DNA of 14,285 nucleotides, from assembly GCA_024235255.1 (NCBI GenBank), contig JACKMT010000008.1, positions 1 to 14,285 of the forward strand, read 5' to 3'. The translations under genes were made by a program, and so were the position numbers. The notes below the pieces were generated by a model. That model saw nothing but the letters and a program-made list of their open reading frames with translations, was not told the DNA's origin and did not search any database. Below, piece after piece: positions 1-6,782 of this stretch. The DNA is from Chromatiaceae bacterium (GTDB lineage Bacteria; Pseudomonadota; Gammaproteobacteria; Chromatiales; Chromatiaceae). Each line of letters starts with the position of its first letter. Position 1 is the first letter of the stretch.

Positions 1-1341
1 GCGGTGGAGCGCATGCTGAAAAACACCTTTGCGCGTATTTCGAGCGAAAGCCGGATTGACGAATTGACTGGCTTGCTTAACCGTAAAGCGTTCTCCAAAA
101 AGATACAGGACCTGCTGAGTCGCTCACTGTCGGATGGCAGCCATCATGCGCTCATCCTGGTGGATATAGACCAGTTCTCGATGGTCAACGATGTCTGTGG
201 TTACGAAGGGGGCGATCAACTGCTCAAGTCTGTCACCCGCATTATCACTACCTACCAACAAAACAACGCCGTCGTGGCGCGCACCGGAGACGATGAGTTT
301 GCGATCCTGCTGGAGGGAACCACCGTGGAGCGCGGTTTTCAGGTCGCAGAGGCGCAACGACAGGCGCTTGAGGCTTTCAAATTCAGTTGGGAGCAGCAGT
401 CCGTTCCGATATCCGTGAGCATCGGCATCGTCGCGGTGGACAACACCGGCAACAGTGCCCAAAGCCTGCTGAAAGCTGCCTCTTCAGCATGTAATCTGGC
501 TAAAAATTCGGGACGCAACTGCTGCCGGGTGTTTCAGCTCTCCGATGAGGAGTTCCAGCAGCAGAATCAGTTGATCAAATCTGTTCCGGTAATAGAGGAG
601 GCGCTGGAAAAGAATCGAATCAGCCTGCATGGCCAGCTGATCACACCGCTTTTCCTGGGAGAGGGCAGCGACCATTACGAGGTGCTGCTGCGCCTGCTTG
701 ACAAAAATAACCGCCCCTCGGATCCGACGGAATTCATAAGAGCGGCGGAAAAGTATGAGCGGATGCGTTCGGTCGATCGCTGGATCATCGATAGTTTCTT
801 CGCGTGGGCCAAACAGTACAGCAGCCAAATAGCGGGTATCGAAGGCTTTACCCTTAATCTGTCCGGCCAGTCTCTGATGGATGCATCGTTCAGAGCCTAT
901 ATCATCCAATACCTGCATGACGGCGCCCTGCCCCCGGCGAAGCTCGGATTTGAAATAACTGAGACCGCCGTCGTTAAAAACATTAGTCAGGTGAATAGTT
1001 TCATGCATGAGATAAGGCAGCTGGGCTGCAGATTCTATCTCGATGATTTCGGTTCGGGTTACGCCTCCTACTCTTATCTGAAAGATCTCTCGGTGGATTG
1101 TGTCAAGATTGACGGTATTTTCGTCAAAGATATGCTGAAGGAAAAATCCAGTCACGCCATGGTTCGATCGATTACCGAGATCGCCCATTACATGAACAAA
1201 AAGGTGATCGCCGAGTATGTCGAATCAGAGGCGCTGATTATCGAACTGCGCGAGATCGGCGTGGATTATGCTCAAGGTTATGCTGTCGGCCTGCCCCAGC
1301 CATTGAGCACTATTCTGAAAACCGCGGCTGCCTACGCCTGA
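1..1341 (+). CDS. GGDEF/EAL domain c-di-GMP protein, 5' end cut by window edge
   Basis: This is a cyclic-di-GMP enzyme with a GGDEF domain followed by an EAL domain. The frame is open from the first base, so the start and probably sensor domains (PAS, HAMP or membrane) lie upstream. Numbering from the GTG at base 4, the GGDEF domain opens with DELTGLLNR (19-27), but the signature is GDDEF (95-99), with the second Gly replaced by Asp, and no RxxD inhibitory site precedes it. The EAL domain (about 195-440) keeps its metal and catalytic residues: E226 in EVLLR, N285 in NLSGQ, E317 in FEITET, D347-D348 in DDFGSGY, K368, E404, and QGY near the end. The likely reading is a c-di-GMP phosphodiesterase whose GGDEF domain is inactive as a cyclase and perhaps acts as a GTP-sensing partner. 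The family call is firm; the activity is inferred from motifs. It converges on the patatin gene. Confidence 0.93.
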   Translation, partial: AVERMLKNTFARISSESRIDELTGLLNRKAFSKKIQDLLSRSLSDGSHHALILVDIDQFSMVNDVCGYEGGDQLLKSVTRIITTYQQNNAVVARTGDDEFAILLEGTTVERGFQVAEAQRQALEAFKFSWEQQSVPISVSIGIVAVDNTGNSAQSLLKAASSACNLAKNSGRNCCRVFQLSDEEFQQQNQLIKSVPVIEEALEKNRISLHGQLITPLFLGEGSDHYEVLLRLLDKNNRPSDPTEFIRAAEKYERMRSVDRWIIDSFFAWAKQYSSQIAGIEGFTLNLSGQSLMDASFRAYIIQYLHDGALPPAKLGFEITETAVVKNISQVNSFMHEIRQLGCRFYLDDFGSGYASYSYLKDLSVDCVKIDGIFVKDMLKEKSSHAMVRSITEIAHYMNKKVIAEYVESEALIIELREIGVDYAQGYAVGLPQPLSTILKTAAAYA

Positions 1342-1385
1342 CACGAATACCTGCCGGCTACCCGTCTCCAGTTGCCGGGAAGTTT

Positions 1386-2267
1386 TCAAACATAGGCTCC
1401 CATCACCTTCTCCGCATGGCAATGACCGAGTTCGATCATCTCCTCGGCGCGGTAAAATTCGTAAAAAGCGCAGCTGTTTCGGGGAATCGAGATAGTGATA
1501 TCGGGCGAGTAGGAGGCCAGTTTGAAGCGGGAAATAGTGTTTTGCATGGTCTCCATGGCGTTGGTGATCACATCGAAAACACCCATCTCATCGTCGTGCG
1601 ACCTGACCAGCCGTTGCTGCAGGCTATCGACAAACTGTGAAATACGGCGACGATAACTGTTGTCCTCCAGCTCGCTGCCGGTTGACTCCTGCACCGCTCT
1701 TGTGCAGCGTGGATCCGGACCTGCACTGAGGTCCACTGCGACAGTCAAATCGGTTTTATCCTTCAGGGTCGGCGCAATCGGGATGGGATTGATCAATCCG
1801 CCATCGACCAAGATCTTCCCCCGGTACTTTACCGGGGTAAAAATAGTCGGAATCGCGATTGAAGCTCTGATCGCATCAAACAGGGAACCGTGGTTGAGCC
1901 AGACCTCCCGCTGATCGTTCACGTTGGTGGCTACTGCGGTGAAGGAGATCGGCAGCTCTTCGATGTTGCGATCACCGGTAAGCTCCTTCAGCACAGAGAT
2001 GACTCTATCGCCTTTGATCAGTCCGCTTTTCTGGAAAGAGAAATCCAGCAGCCGCAGCACATCGATCTGACGTAACGCCTTGACCCAGTGTGTGTAGGCA
2101 TCCAACTCCCCGATTGCGTGGATACCGCCGACCAATGCGCCCATGGAGGAACCGGCAATCGACTCAATTTCGTAGCCTCTCTCCTCCAGCCACTGAATTA
2201 TGCCGATATGCGCGAGGCCACGCGCTCCACCGCTGCCCAGCACCAAGGAGACAGTTTTACCAGTCAT
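1386..2267 (-). CDS. Patatin-like phospholipase, RssA type
   Basis: A 293-residue patatin-family serine hydrolase, expected to cleave acyl esters of phospholipids or related lipids with a Ser-Asp dyad. The glycine-rich oxyanion loop GSGGARG is at 11-17, the nucleophile motif GSSMG at 39-43 (Ser41), and the second catalytic residue is Asp155 in DGG (155-157), followed by LINPIPI. The compact form without signal peptide or membrane helix resembles the cytoplasmic RssA group. The C-terminal 100 residues are charged and less conserved in appearance. The ATG has a GAGGA ribosome site about 10 bases upstream. A promoter-like pair and a symmetric GACGTC element lie in the leader. The hemerythrin gene is upstream on the same strand, 132 bp away. 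The substrate is unknown. Confidence 0.92.
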   Translation of the reverse strand: MTGKTVSLVLGSGGARGLAHIGIIQWLEERGYEIESIAGSSMGALVGGIHAIGELDAYTHWVKALRQIDVLRLLDFSFQKSGLIKGDRVISVLKELTGDRNIEELPISFTAVATNVNDQREVWLNHGSLFDAIRASIAIPTIFTPVKYRGKILVDGGLINPIPIAPTLKDKTDLTVAVDLSAGPDPRCTRAVQESTGSELEDNSYRRRISQFVDSLQQRLVRSHDDEMGVFDVITNAMETMQNTISRFKLASYSPDITISIPRNSCAFYEFYRAEEMIELGHCHAEKVMGAYV

Positions 2268-2284
2268 CGATATTTTCCTCGCCC

Positions 2285-2339
2285 GACGTCGGACGACGTC
2301 AATTGCAGTAACGATATTGGATGCTTAACAGCGCGTCAA
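2285..2339 (-). promoter_or_regulatory. Candidate promoter and symmetric leader element of the patatin gene
   Basis: Read on the minus strand, TTGACG (2339-2334) and TATCGT (2316-2311) are separated by exactly 17 bp, a sigma-70-like arrangement. Just downstream, two GACGTC palindromes (2285-2290 and 2295-2300) are spaced by GGAC. Together they form a perfect inverted repeat and also a direct repeat of CGACGTC with a 10-bp period. The position near the inferred transcript start fits an operator. The -10 match is only four of six bases, so this is a candidate. Confidence 0.4.
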
Positions 2340-2399
2340 TCTCCACCCCGTATTCACTTTCGCGGTGCCGCCAAACACCGGCAGCTCTTGGCAATACGC

Positions 2400-2801
2400 T
2401 TACATCGCATGGCATAAGAATGTACCCAATTGCATATCCGCGGTGAGGATATGCCCGGTTAACCAGTGCTCCAGAAATGTAATGTCCTCACTCGTTACCG
2501 GCTTCCCTTCCTGCAGGAACTTCTGTTGCAGCGCCCGAGCGCTCTCAATCAACTCCTGGTGCTCCGTTTTATGCTCCGCGAAACTCGCATAACCATACTT
2601 CAGCATCAACCGCTCTTCGTGCCTGAAATGCCAGACGGTGCAACTTATCAACTCTTCCAGCACCGCCTCGATATAGTTCTTTGCGTCACCGTCGGCAACA
2701 GAATGGATTAAAATATTAAACAACTCTACCAGCCGACGGTGATCTTCATCTATCTCATCCACCTGGACACTCAGCATCTTGTCCCAAACTAAATCTTTCA
2801 C
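2400..2801 (-). CDS. Bacteriohemerythrin
   Basis: A single-domain hemerythrin that should bind O2 (or NO) at a non-haem di-iron site, acting in O2 sensing, storage or delivery. All seven expected ligands are visible, numbered from the GTG start: H21 in DEDH, H58 and E62 in HFRHE, H77 and H81 in HKTEH, H117 and D122 in HILTAD. The protein begins at the family's usual place, with W6 just ahead of the first helix. The GTG at 2801 is chosen because it has a GGGAGA ribosome site about 8 bases upstream and gives 133 residues, normal for the family. The frame stays open to an ATG at 2879, which would add 26 atypical residues without a good ribosome site. It is divergent from a di-haem cytochrome c gene, suggesting a shared link to O2 or respiration. 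Confidence 0.93.
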   Translation of the reverse strand: MKDLVWDKMLSVQVDEIDEDHRRLVELFNILIHSVADGDAKNYIEAVLEELISCTVWHFRHEERLMLKYGYASFAEHKTEHQELIESARALQQKFLQEGKPVTSEDITFLEHWLTGHILTADMQLGTFLCHAM

Positions 2802-2932
2802 GAGCTCTTCTCCCGACCAAGTTTTTGGCAAATTCTTTGAGGCACAGGGTTTATATCGTGCATTGCCTGTACCCCACAAATCATCACACTAAGAATACCC
2901 TATTTATAGTATCCCAATGTTTGCTTGCATCC

Positions 2933-2955
2933 GGAGATTTAAGAAAATAATCTCC
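2933..2955. promoter_or_regulatory. Inverted repeat in the hemerythrin/cytochrome c divergent gap
   Basis: GGAGATT (2933-2939) and AATCTCC (2949-2955) form a perfect 7-bp inverted repeat around an AT-rich 9-bp centre. It lies midway between two divergent genes, 39 bp before the cytochrome start. A dimeric regulator site is the simplest reading. The motif does not match an FNR box (TTGAT-N4-ATCAA). Confidence 0.35.
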
Positions 2956-2960
2956 CTCTC

Positions 2961-3007
2961 CATACGAATACTCAGTTTGAAAAGATATCCCATATGCATA
3001 CTCAGTT
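2961..3007 (+). repeat. 17-bp imperfect direct repeat across the cytochrome c start
   Basis: CATACGAATACTCAGTT at 2961-2977 recurs as CATATGCATACTCAGTT at 2991-3007, 15 of 17 bases identical and offset by exactly 30 bp. The second copy contains the ATG start codon of the cytochrome gene (2994). It may be a short duplication, or tandem sites for a regulator or RNA that covers the start. Confidence 0.6.
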
Positions 3008-3671
3008 AGCATCCATCACCTGTCTGCTTGTTAGCGCGGCTCTTTTTTTGCCGCTGGCCGGCGCTGAGACAGCGCTGGACCGGGAGCTGTCGCAGGCAAT
3101 GGCGCTGGCACCCAACATCGAAAACGGTAAAGATTTGTACGGAAAACTCTGCGCCGAATGTCACGGTGAGGATGGCTGGGGCTCCAGCGGCGGAGAGTAC
3201 CCGCAGCTGGCCGGCCAGCACAGCAGTGTCATAATCAAGCAGCTGGCGGATATCCGCGCCGGCAACCGCGACAATCCGAAGATGTTTCCCATCGTCGAAC
3301 AGTCCCAGATCGGTGGCGCGCAGGCGATTGCAGACATCGCCGCTTATATATCAACACTGTTGATGGACTCGTTCCCGGCCGCCGGCGATGGAGACAACCT
3401 AGCCAAAGCGGAAGCACTTTATATACAGAGCTGTTCCAGATGCCACGGCGAGCAGGGTGAGGGGGATGCCGGCCTGCACTACCCATTAATCCAGGGCCAA
3501 CACTACGAATATCTGCTCCGGCAGTTGCGCTGGATTCGCGACGGCCAGCGTAAAAATGCCAACCCGCAGATGGCGGCGCTGATCCGGCAGCTGAGCGACG
3601 ACGACCTGAAGCTGTTGGCCGATTATGTTTCGCGGATAGAACCTCCGGCAGATAAACTCAGCGATAAGTAG
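2994..3671 (+). CDS. Di-haem cytochrome c, cytochrome c4 type
   Basis: An exported 225-residue protein with two class I cytochrome c domains, expected to carry electrons in the periplasm between the bc1 complex and terminal oxidases or other reductases. The N-terminus is a signal peptide: an uncharged start, a hydrophobic core (8-22) and a likely cut after LAGA (near 24). Haem-binding motifs are CAECH (53-57) and CSRCH (147-151). Candidate distal methionines are M97 in PKMFP and M193 in NPQMAAL. Both halves repeat the pattern 'YP-(Q/L)-(L/I)-x-GQH' followed by QL..IR.G.R, typical of c4. The ribosome site is weak. The gene is divergent from hemerythrin and stands alone. It could also be classed simply as 'c-type cytochrome'; the di-haem architecture is certain. 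Confidence 0.93.
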   Translation: MHTQLASITCLLVSAALFLPLAGAETALDRELSQAMALAPNIENGKDLYGKLCAECHGEDGWGSSGGEYPQLAGQHSSVIIKQLADIRAGNRDNPKMFPIVEQSQIGGAQAIADIAAYISTLLMDSFPAAGDGDNLAKAEALYIQSCSRCHGEQGEGDAGLHYPLIQGQHYEYLLRQLRWIRDGQRKNANPQMAALIRQLSDDDLKLLADYVSRIEPPADKLSDK

Positions 3672-3735
3672 TTGCTTGGCTGAAGAAACTTTCTGTGCGC
3701 AGCTCTGCTCTGCCACTTTCAAAAAACGAGATAAT

Positions 3736-3768
3736 GAGGGTGCTGGCATTTACTGTTCAGACACCCTC
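3736..3768 (-). terminator. Candidate terminator downstream of the DUF1127 gene
   Basis: GAGGGTG (3736-3742) pairs with CACCCTC (3762-3768), and CTG/CAG extends the stem past one bulged A. On the minus strand the hairpin is followed by an offset U-rich tract ending in six T residues (near 3721-3726). It lies 114 bp beyond the DUF1127 stop. On the plus strand there is no T-run, so it would serve leftward transcripts. The rest of the 210-bp gap (3672-3881) shows nothing else I can support. Confidence 0.4.
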
Positions 3769-3881
3769 CCCAACCTGCTTTCACAATCTAATCTAATGGA
3801 CATACCATCCCTATTGGCAGAATCTTGGAGACCATGCGGACACCCTTCGATGGATATCAGTATGCTGTAAACAGATCCTGT

Positions 3882-4148
3882 TCAGAGATCCCGGTTCATC
3901 GGATCATCCCAAAACGGACGCTTTGCCTCCCGCAGCGCATCGACCCGACTGATCCCAATATCCTTCAACATCTCGTCGCTGAGCCGGGCAAGATCCCGGC
4001 GCTGACGGGCGAGACTCCGCCAACGGCGAATACGGCCGAAAACACCGGCCAGCCAATCTGCGCTCTTAACGCCGCAGGACGCTGACTTGTTTGAGCTGCA
4101 ACCATCTTCACTTAGCTGTACGCTGAGGCACTCTACACTTCCCGCCAT
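3882..4148 (-). CDS. DUF1127 (YjiS-like) small protein
   Basis: An 88-residue protein whose C-terminal half matches the DUF1127 domain: the Arg-rich stretch RIRRWRSLARQRR (39-51), then LARLSDEMLKDIGISR (53-68) and the closing EAKRPFWDD (74-82). Family members are small and basic; some alphaproteobacterial ones have been tied to RNA turnover, phosphate uptake or stress adaptation, but the biochemical role is poorly known. The N-terminal 38 residues are unlike the domain and carry two Cys. The ATG is chosen because a strong GGGAGG ribosome site lies 5 bases upstream. The gene is divergent from a LysR gene, so control by that regulator is plausible. Confidence 0.88.
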   Translation of the reverse strand: MAGSVECLSVQLSEDGCSSNKSASCGVKSADWLAGVFGRIRRWRSLARQRRDLARLSDEMLKDIGISRVDALREAKRPFWDDPMNRDL

Positions 4149-4181
4149 GCTGCCCTCCCAATTGCAGAGCTGCTTGAAGTT

Positions 4182-4244
4182 TATCGTTGCAGAGATACTG
4201 TGCCCGTGCTAAACATTTATCCAACGAATAATATTGATCCAATA
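4182..4244. promoter_or_regulatory. Two short inverted repeats between DUF1127 and lysR
   Basis: TATC-N8-GATA (4182-4197) and TATTG-ATC-CAATA (4232-4244) are both perfectly symmetric. They sit in the 121-bp divergent gap, where a LysR regulator would normally bind. Neither is a strict T-N11-A site (the first is T-N10-A), so they are candidate operators only. Confidence 0.3.
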
Positions 4245-4269
4245 CATCAGCGAAACAGATTGCTTTGTG

Positions 4270-5142
4270 ATGGCCTCCATTCTCGATACCGACCAGTTGC
4301 AGACCTTTGTCGCCATTGCCGACACCGGCGGCTTTACCCGTGCTGCGGAGATCGTTCATCGTTCTCAATCGGCGGTCAGCATGCAGATGAAAAAACTCGA
4401 AGAGCGTATCGGACACCCATTGTTCGAAAAGAGCGGACGGGGTGTCCAATTGACTTGGGATGGAGAGATTCTGCTTGCTTACGCGCGGCGTATTCTGAAG
4501 CTGCATGAAGAGGCGGTCGTAACACTGCGCCGGCCGGATATGGTGGGCAGCGTTCGCATCGGGATACCGGACGACTATGTTGCGGCTTACCTGCCGGGAA
4601 TACTCGTCAGTTTTGCCAGTACTTTTCCGCTGGTGCAGGTTGAGGTGATCTGCGAACCCAGTGAATATCTGATGGAAACCATCAATAAGGGAAAAGTCGA
4701 TCTGGCGATAGTAACCGAACTGCCCGGCAACGAAAAAGGAGAGATACTGCGACGTGAAGCGACCGTCTGGGCTGGCTCCAGATCCCACTTCGCCCATGAG
4801 ATCGACCCCCTTCCCCTGGTACTCTTTCAGCAAGGTTGTATCTTCAGGAGTTGGGCATTGAAGGCACTGGATGAGATCAACAGGCCATACCGCATCGCTT
4901 ATTCGAGCCCAAGCATTACCGGTATCGAAGCGATCGTCGGCGCCGGGCTGGGTGTGACGGTGCTGGTGCGCAGTATACTCAGCGAGGGGATGCAGGAGCT
5001 GACTCAGCGCGAGGGTTTTCCGGAACTGCCGGATTCGGTCATCACGCTGCTCCGCGGGCCCTCTGCCGCGTCACCGCCGATCGCCTGTCTGTCTGACTTT
5101 ATCTTGTCACATTTCAAACAGTTGCAGGCGCGCGTGACCTGA
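4270..5142 (+). CDS. LysR-family transcriptional regulator
   Basis: A LysR-type regulator of 290 residues with the usual plan. The N-terminal winged helix-turn-helix spans 7-66 (LQTFVAIADTGGFTRAAEIV, then SQSAVSMQMKKLEERIGHPLF), and the linker helix follows to about 86. The effector domain starts at VRIGIPDDY (95-103), a wording typical of the LrhA-like subgroup. LysR proteins bind DNA as tetramers and respond to a small ligand, unknown here. The ATG at 4270 is preferred over an upstream TTG (4234) and GTG (4267), because LysR proteins begin a few residues before the 'L..F..va' helix; no clear ribosome site supports any of the three. It is divergent from the DUF1127 gene and followed after 30 bp by a membrane protein, so targets may be either neighbour. 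Confidence 0.92.
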   Translation: MASILDTDQLQTFVAIADTGGFTRAAEIVHRSQSAVSMQMKKLEERIGHPLFEKSGRGVQLTWDGEILLAYARRILKLHEEAVVTLRRPDMVGSVRIGIPDDYVAAYLPGILVSFASTFPLVQVEVICEPSEYLMETINKGKVDLAIVTELPGNEKGEILRREATVWAGSRSHFAHEIDPLPLVLFQQGCIFRSWALKALDEINRPYRIAYSSPSITGIEAIVGAGLGVTVLVRSILSEGMQELTQREGFPELPDSVITLLRGPSAASPPIACLSDFILSHFKQLQARVT

Positions 5143-5172
5143 CAGGGAAGGTATTCGGCACGGAGCATCTAC

Positions 5173-6639
5173 ATGGTTCGCATCAGACAGTGGCTCTCCC
5201 TCCTTTTTCAAAACGCAGCTGAGTATCACCTTGCCTCCCGGTTGTTTCTTAAGCTTCTCGCACTGATCTACTGCAGTGCGTTCCTCTCACTGACCGGACA
5301 GATAACAGGACTGGTGGGATCGGAAGGCATCTTCCCGGTGGCTTCAGTGTTGGCGAACGCGGCGCAGCATCTGGGTAGTGCCGCCTGGCTGCAGTTGCCG
5401 ACGCTGTTCTGGCTCGACAGCGGAGACGCCGCGCTGAAAGCCGCCGCCTGGGCCGGGTGTGCGGTTTCACTTGCGCTGTTTTTCGGCATTCTGCCGAGGC
5501 TCTGTTTAATCCTTCTCTTCGGCCTCTATCTCTCGCTGGTCAACGCCGGCCAGATATTTCTCAACTTTCAGTGGGATTATCTGCTGCTGGAGAGTGGCTT
5601 TCTGGCTATTTTTCTGGTCGGCGGTCCCAGCCGGCTCACTGTTCTGATGTTTCACTGGCTGTTATTCAGGCTGCGCTTCATGTCAGGACTCGGCAAACTG
5701 GCGAGCGGCGATCCATCCTGGTCAAGCCTTACTGCGCTCAACTACTATTTCGAAACCCAGCCGCTGCCGCATGTCGGCAGCTGGTACGCACACCAACTGC
5801 CGGAATGGCTGCTCTATCTGGGCACGGCGCTCACGCTGTTCAGTGAGCTGATCGTCCCACTCTTCATTTTTCTTTCCAGGCGATGGCGCCTGACAGCCGC
5901 CGCCATTACCATCGGCATGCAGTTGCTGATCATCGCCACCAGTAACCACAATTTTATCAATCTTCTGACCATCGCTTTGTGCCTCTTCCTGCTGGACGAT
6001 GAGTGCATAAAGCGGGTCGCGCCGTTCCGGTATCGACGTCTGTACCGCAACAAGCCAGATGACAGGCCGCTTTGGACGAATTCACTCTTCTCTGCGGTCG
6101 GTGCGGTGTTGATTTTCTCCTCCAGTCTGCCCGTGTTGTTCAATATGGTGACGGGTATCGAGCCCCCGCGCGTCATTGCTCAGTGGCATGACCGGGTCCG
6201 CCGCTTTGGTATCGGCAACGCCTACCACGTGTTTCCGACCATGCAGACCGAGCGCATCGAGTTGATTATCGAAGGGTCGGCGGATGGCACCACCTGGCAG
6301 GCTTATCTTCTCCCATGGCAACCCGGTGCACCCGGTAAACGGCCGGCGTTCATCGTGCCGCACCAGCCTCGCCTGGACTGGATGATGTGGTTCGTGCCCA
6401 CGCAACAGCCTCCGGGATCGCTCTTTTTTGACCGTCTTATGCACCGCTTGGCCCAGAGTTCGCCAACAGTGACAGCACTGTTTGAGCGAGACCCTTTTGG
6501 CGGAATACCGCCCACTTTTCTCAGAGTTTCGGCGTATCGCTACCGATTTACCACGCCGGCAGAGCGGACCGAGAGCGGCAACTGGTGGCAACGGGAGTAT
6601 CTTGGGTTATTCCCCTGGATCTCCCCGAGACAACCCTGA
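5173..6639 (+). CDS. Lipase maturation factor family membrane protein
   Basis: A 488-residue polytopic membrane protein matching the lipase maturation factor (LMF1) family. In animals LMF1 helps lipases fold in the ER; the bacterial role is not established. About eight hydrophobic segments lie between residues 25 and 325 (roughly 25-48, 90-108, 110-128, 138-150, 155-170, 212-234, 243-274, 303-325). Family signatures are WDYLLLESGF (134-143), the block from RFMSGLGKL (168) through SGDPSW and LTALNYYFETQPLP to WYAHQLP (204-210), and the soluble C-terminal domain with GNAYHVFPTMQTER (348-361) and YRYRF..WWQREY (455-476). The ATG has a GGAG ribosome site 8 bases upstream. It follows lysR by 30 bp, so co-transcription is likely. 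No lipase gene is adjacent; the nearest lipid hydrolase is the patatin gene 2.9 kb away. Confidence 0.9.
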   Translation: MVRIRQWLSLLFQNAAEYHLASRLFLKLLALIYCSAFLSLTGQITGLVGSEGIFPVASVLANAAQHLGSAAWLQLPTLFWLDSGDAALKAAAWAGCAVSLALFFGILPRLCLILLFGLYLSLVNAGQIFLNFQWDYLLLESGFLAIFLVGGPSRLTVLMFHWLLFRLRFMSGLGKLASGDPSWSSLTALNYYFETQPLPHVGSWYAHQLPEWLLYLGTALTLFSELIVPLFIFLSRRWRLTAAAITIGMQLLIIATSNHNFINLLTIALCLFLLDDECIKRVAPFRYRRLYRNKPDDRPLWTNSLFSAVGAVLIFSSSLPVLFNMVTGIEPPRVIAQWHDRVRRFGIGNAYHVFPTMQTERIELIIEGSADGTTWQAYLLPWQPGAPGKRPAFIVPHQPRLDWMMWFVPTQQPPGSLFFDRLMHRLAQSSPTVTALFERDPFGGIPPTFLRVSAYRYRFTTPAERTESGNWWQREYLGLFPWISPRQP

Positions 6640-6680
6640 AAAATCGGCGCACACCGCAGGTCAATCCAATGAGTGTAAAA

Positions 6681-6755
6681 TTTTCCTATCAGATAGCTAA
6701 TGTATTATAATCCGCGTTTTGTAACGTAATGTAGAGATACTATAACAATACGTTA
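6681..6755 (+). promoter_or_regulatory. AT-rich promoter-like region with spaced inverted repeat
   Basis: A consensus -10 hexamer TATAAT is at 6706-6711, with only a weak TTTTCC (6681-6686) as a -35. Just downstream, TAACGTA (6722-6728) and TACGTTA (6749-6755) form a perfect 7-bp inverted repeat with a 20-bp centre. The repeat falls in the presumed 5' leader of the next gene, where it could be an operator pair or an RNA hairpin. Confidence 0.45.
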
Positions 6756-6782
6756 AAGTTTCGTCGTCTCATTGGATAAACA

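Noticed and set aside
484..1188. 234-codon open frame on the minus strand inside the GGDEF/EAL gene
   Set aside because: It lies opposite a clear EAL domain, its product matches nothing, and the plus-strand frame carries all expected motifs.
1342..1385. CCGGC...GCCGG hairpin between the convergent GGDEF/EAL and patatin genes
   Set aside because: Only five base pairs with a 15-base loop and no T-run, so a terminator call is not justified.
3676..3870. 64-codon open frame after the cytochrome gene
   Set aside because: No ribosome site, and it crosses the hairpin judged to be a terminator.
4108..4833. 241-codon open frame on the minus strand over the lysR start
   Set aside because: It overlaps the LysR helix-turn-helix and the DUF1127 N-terminus, both well supported; no family resemblance.
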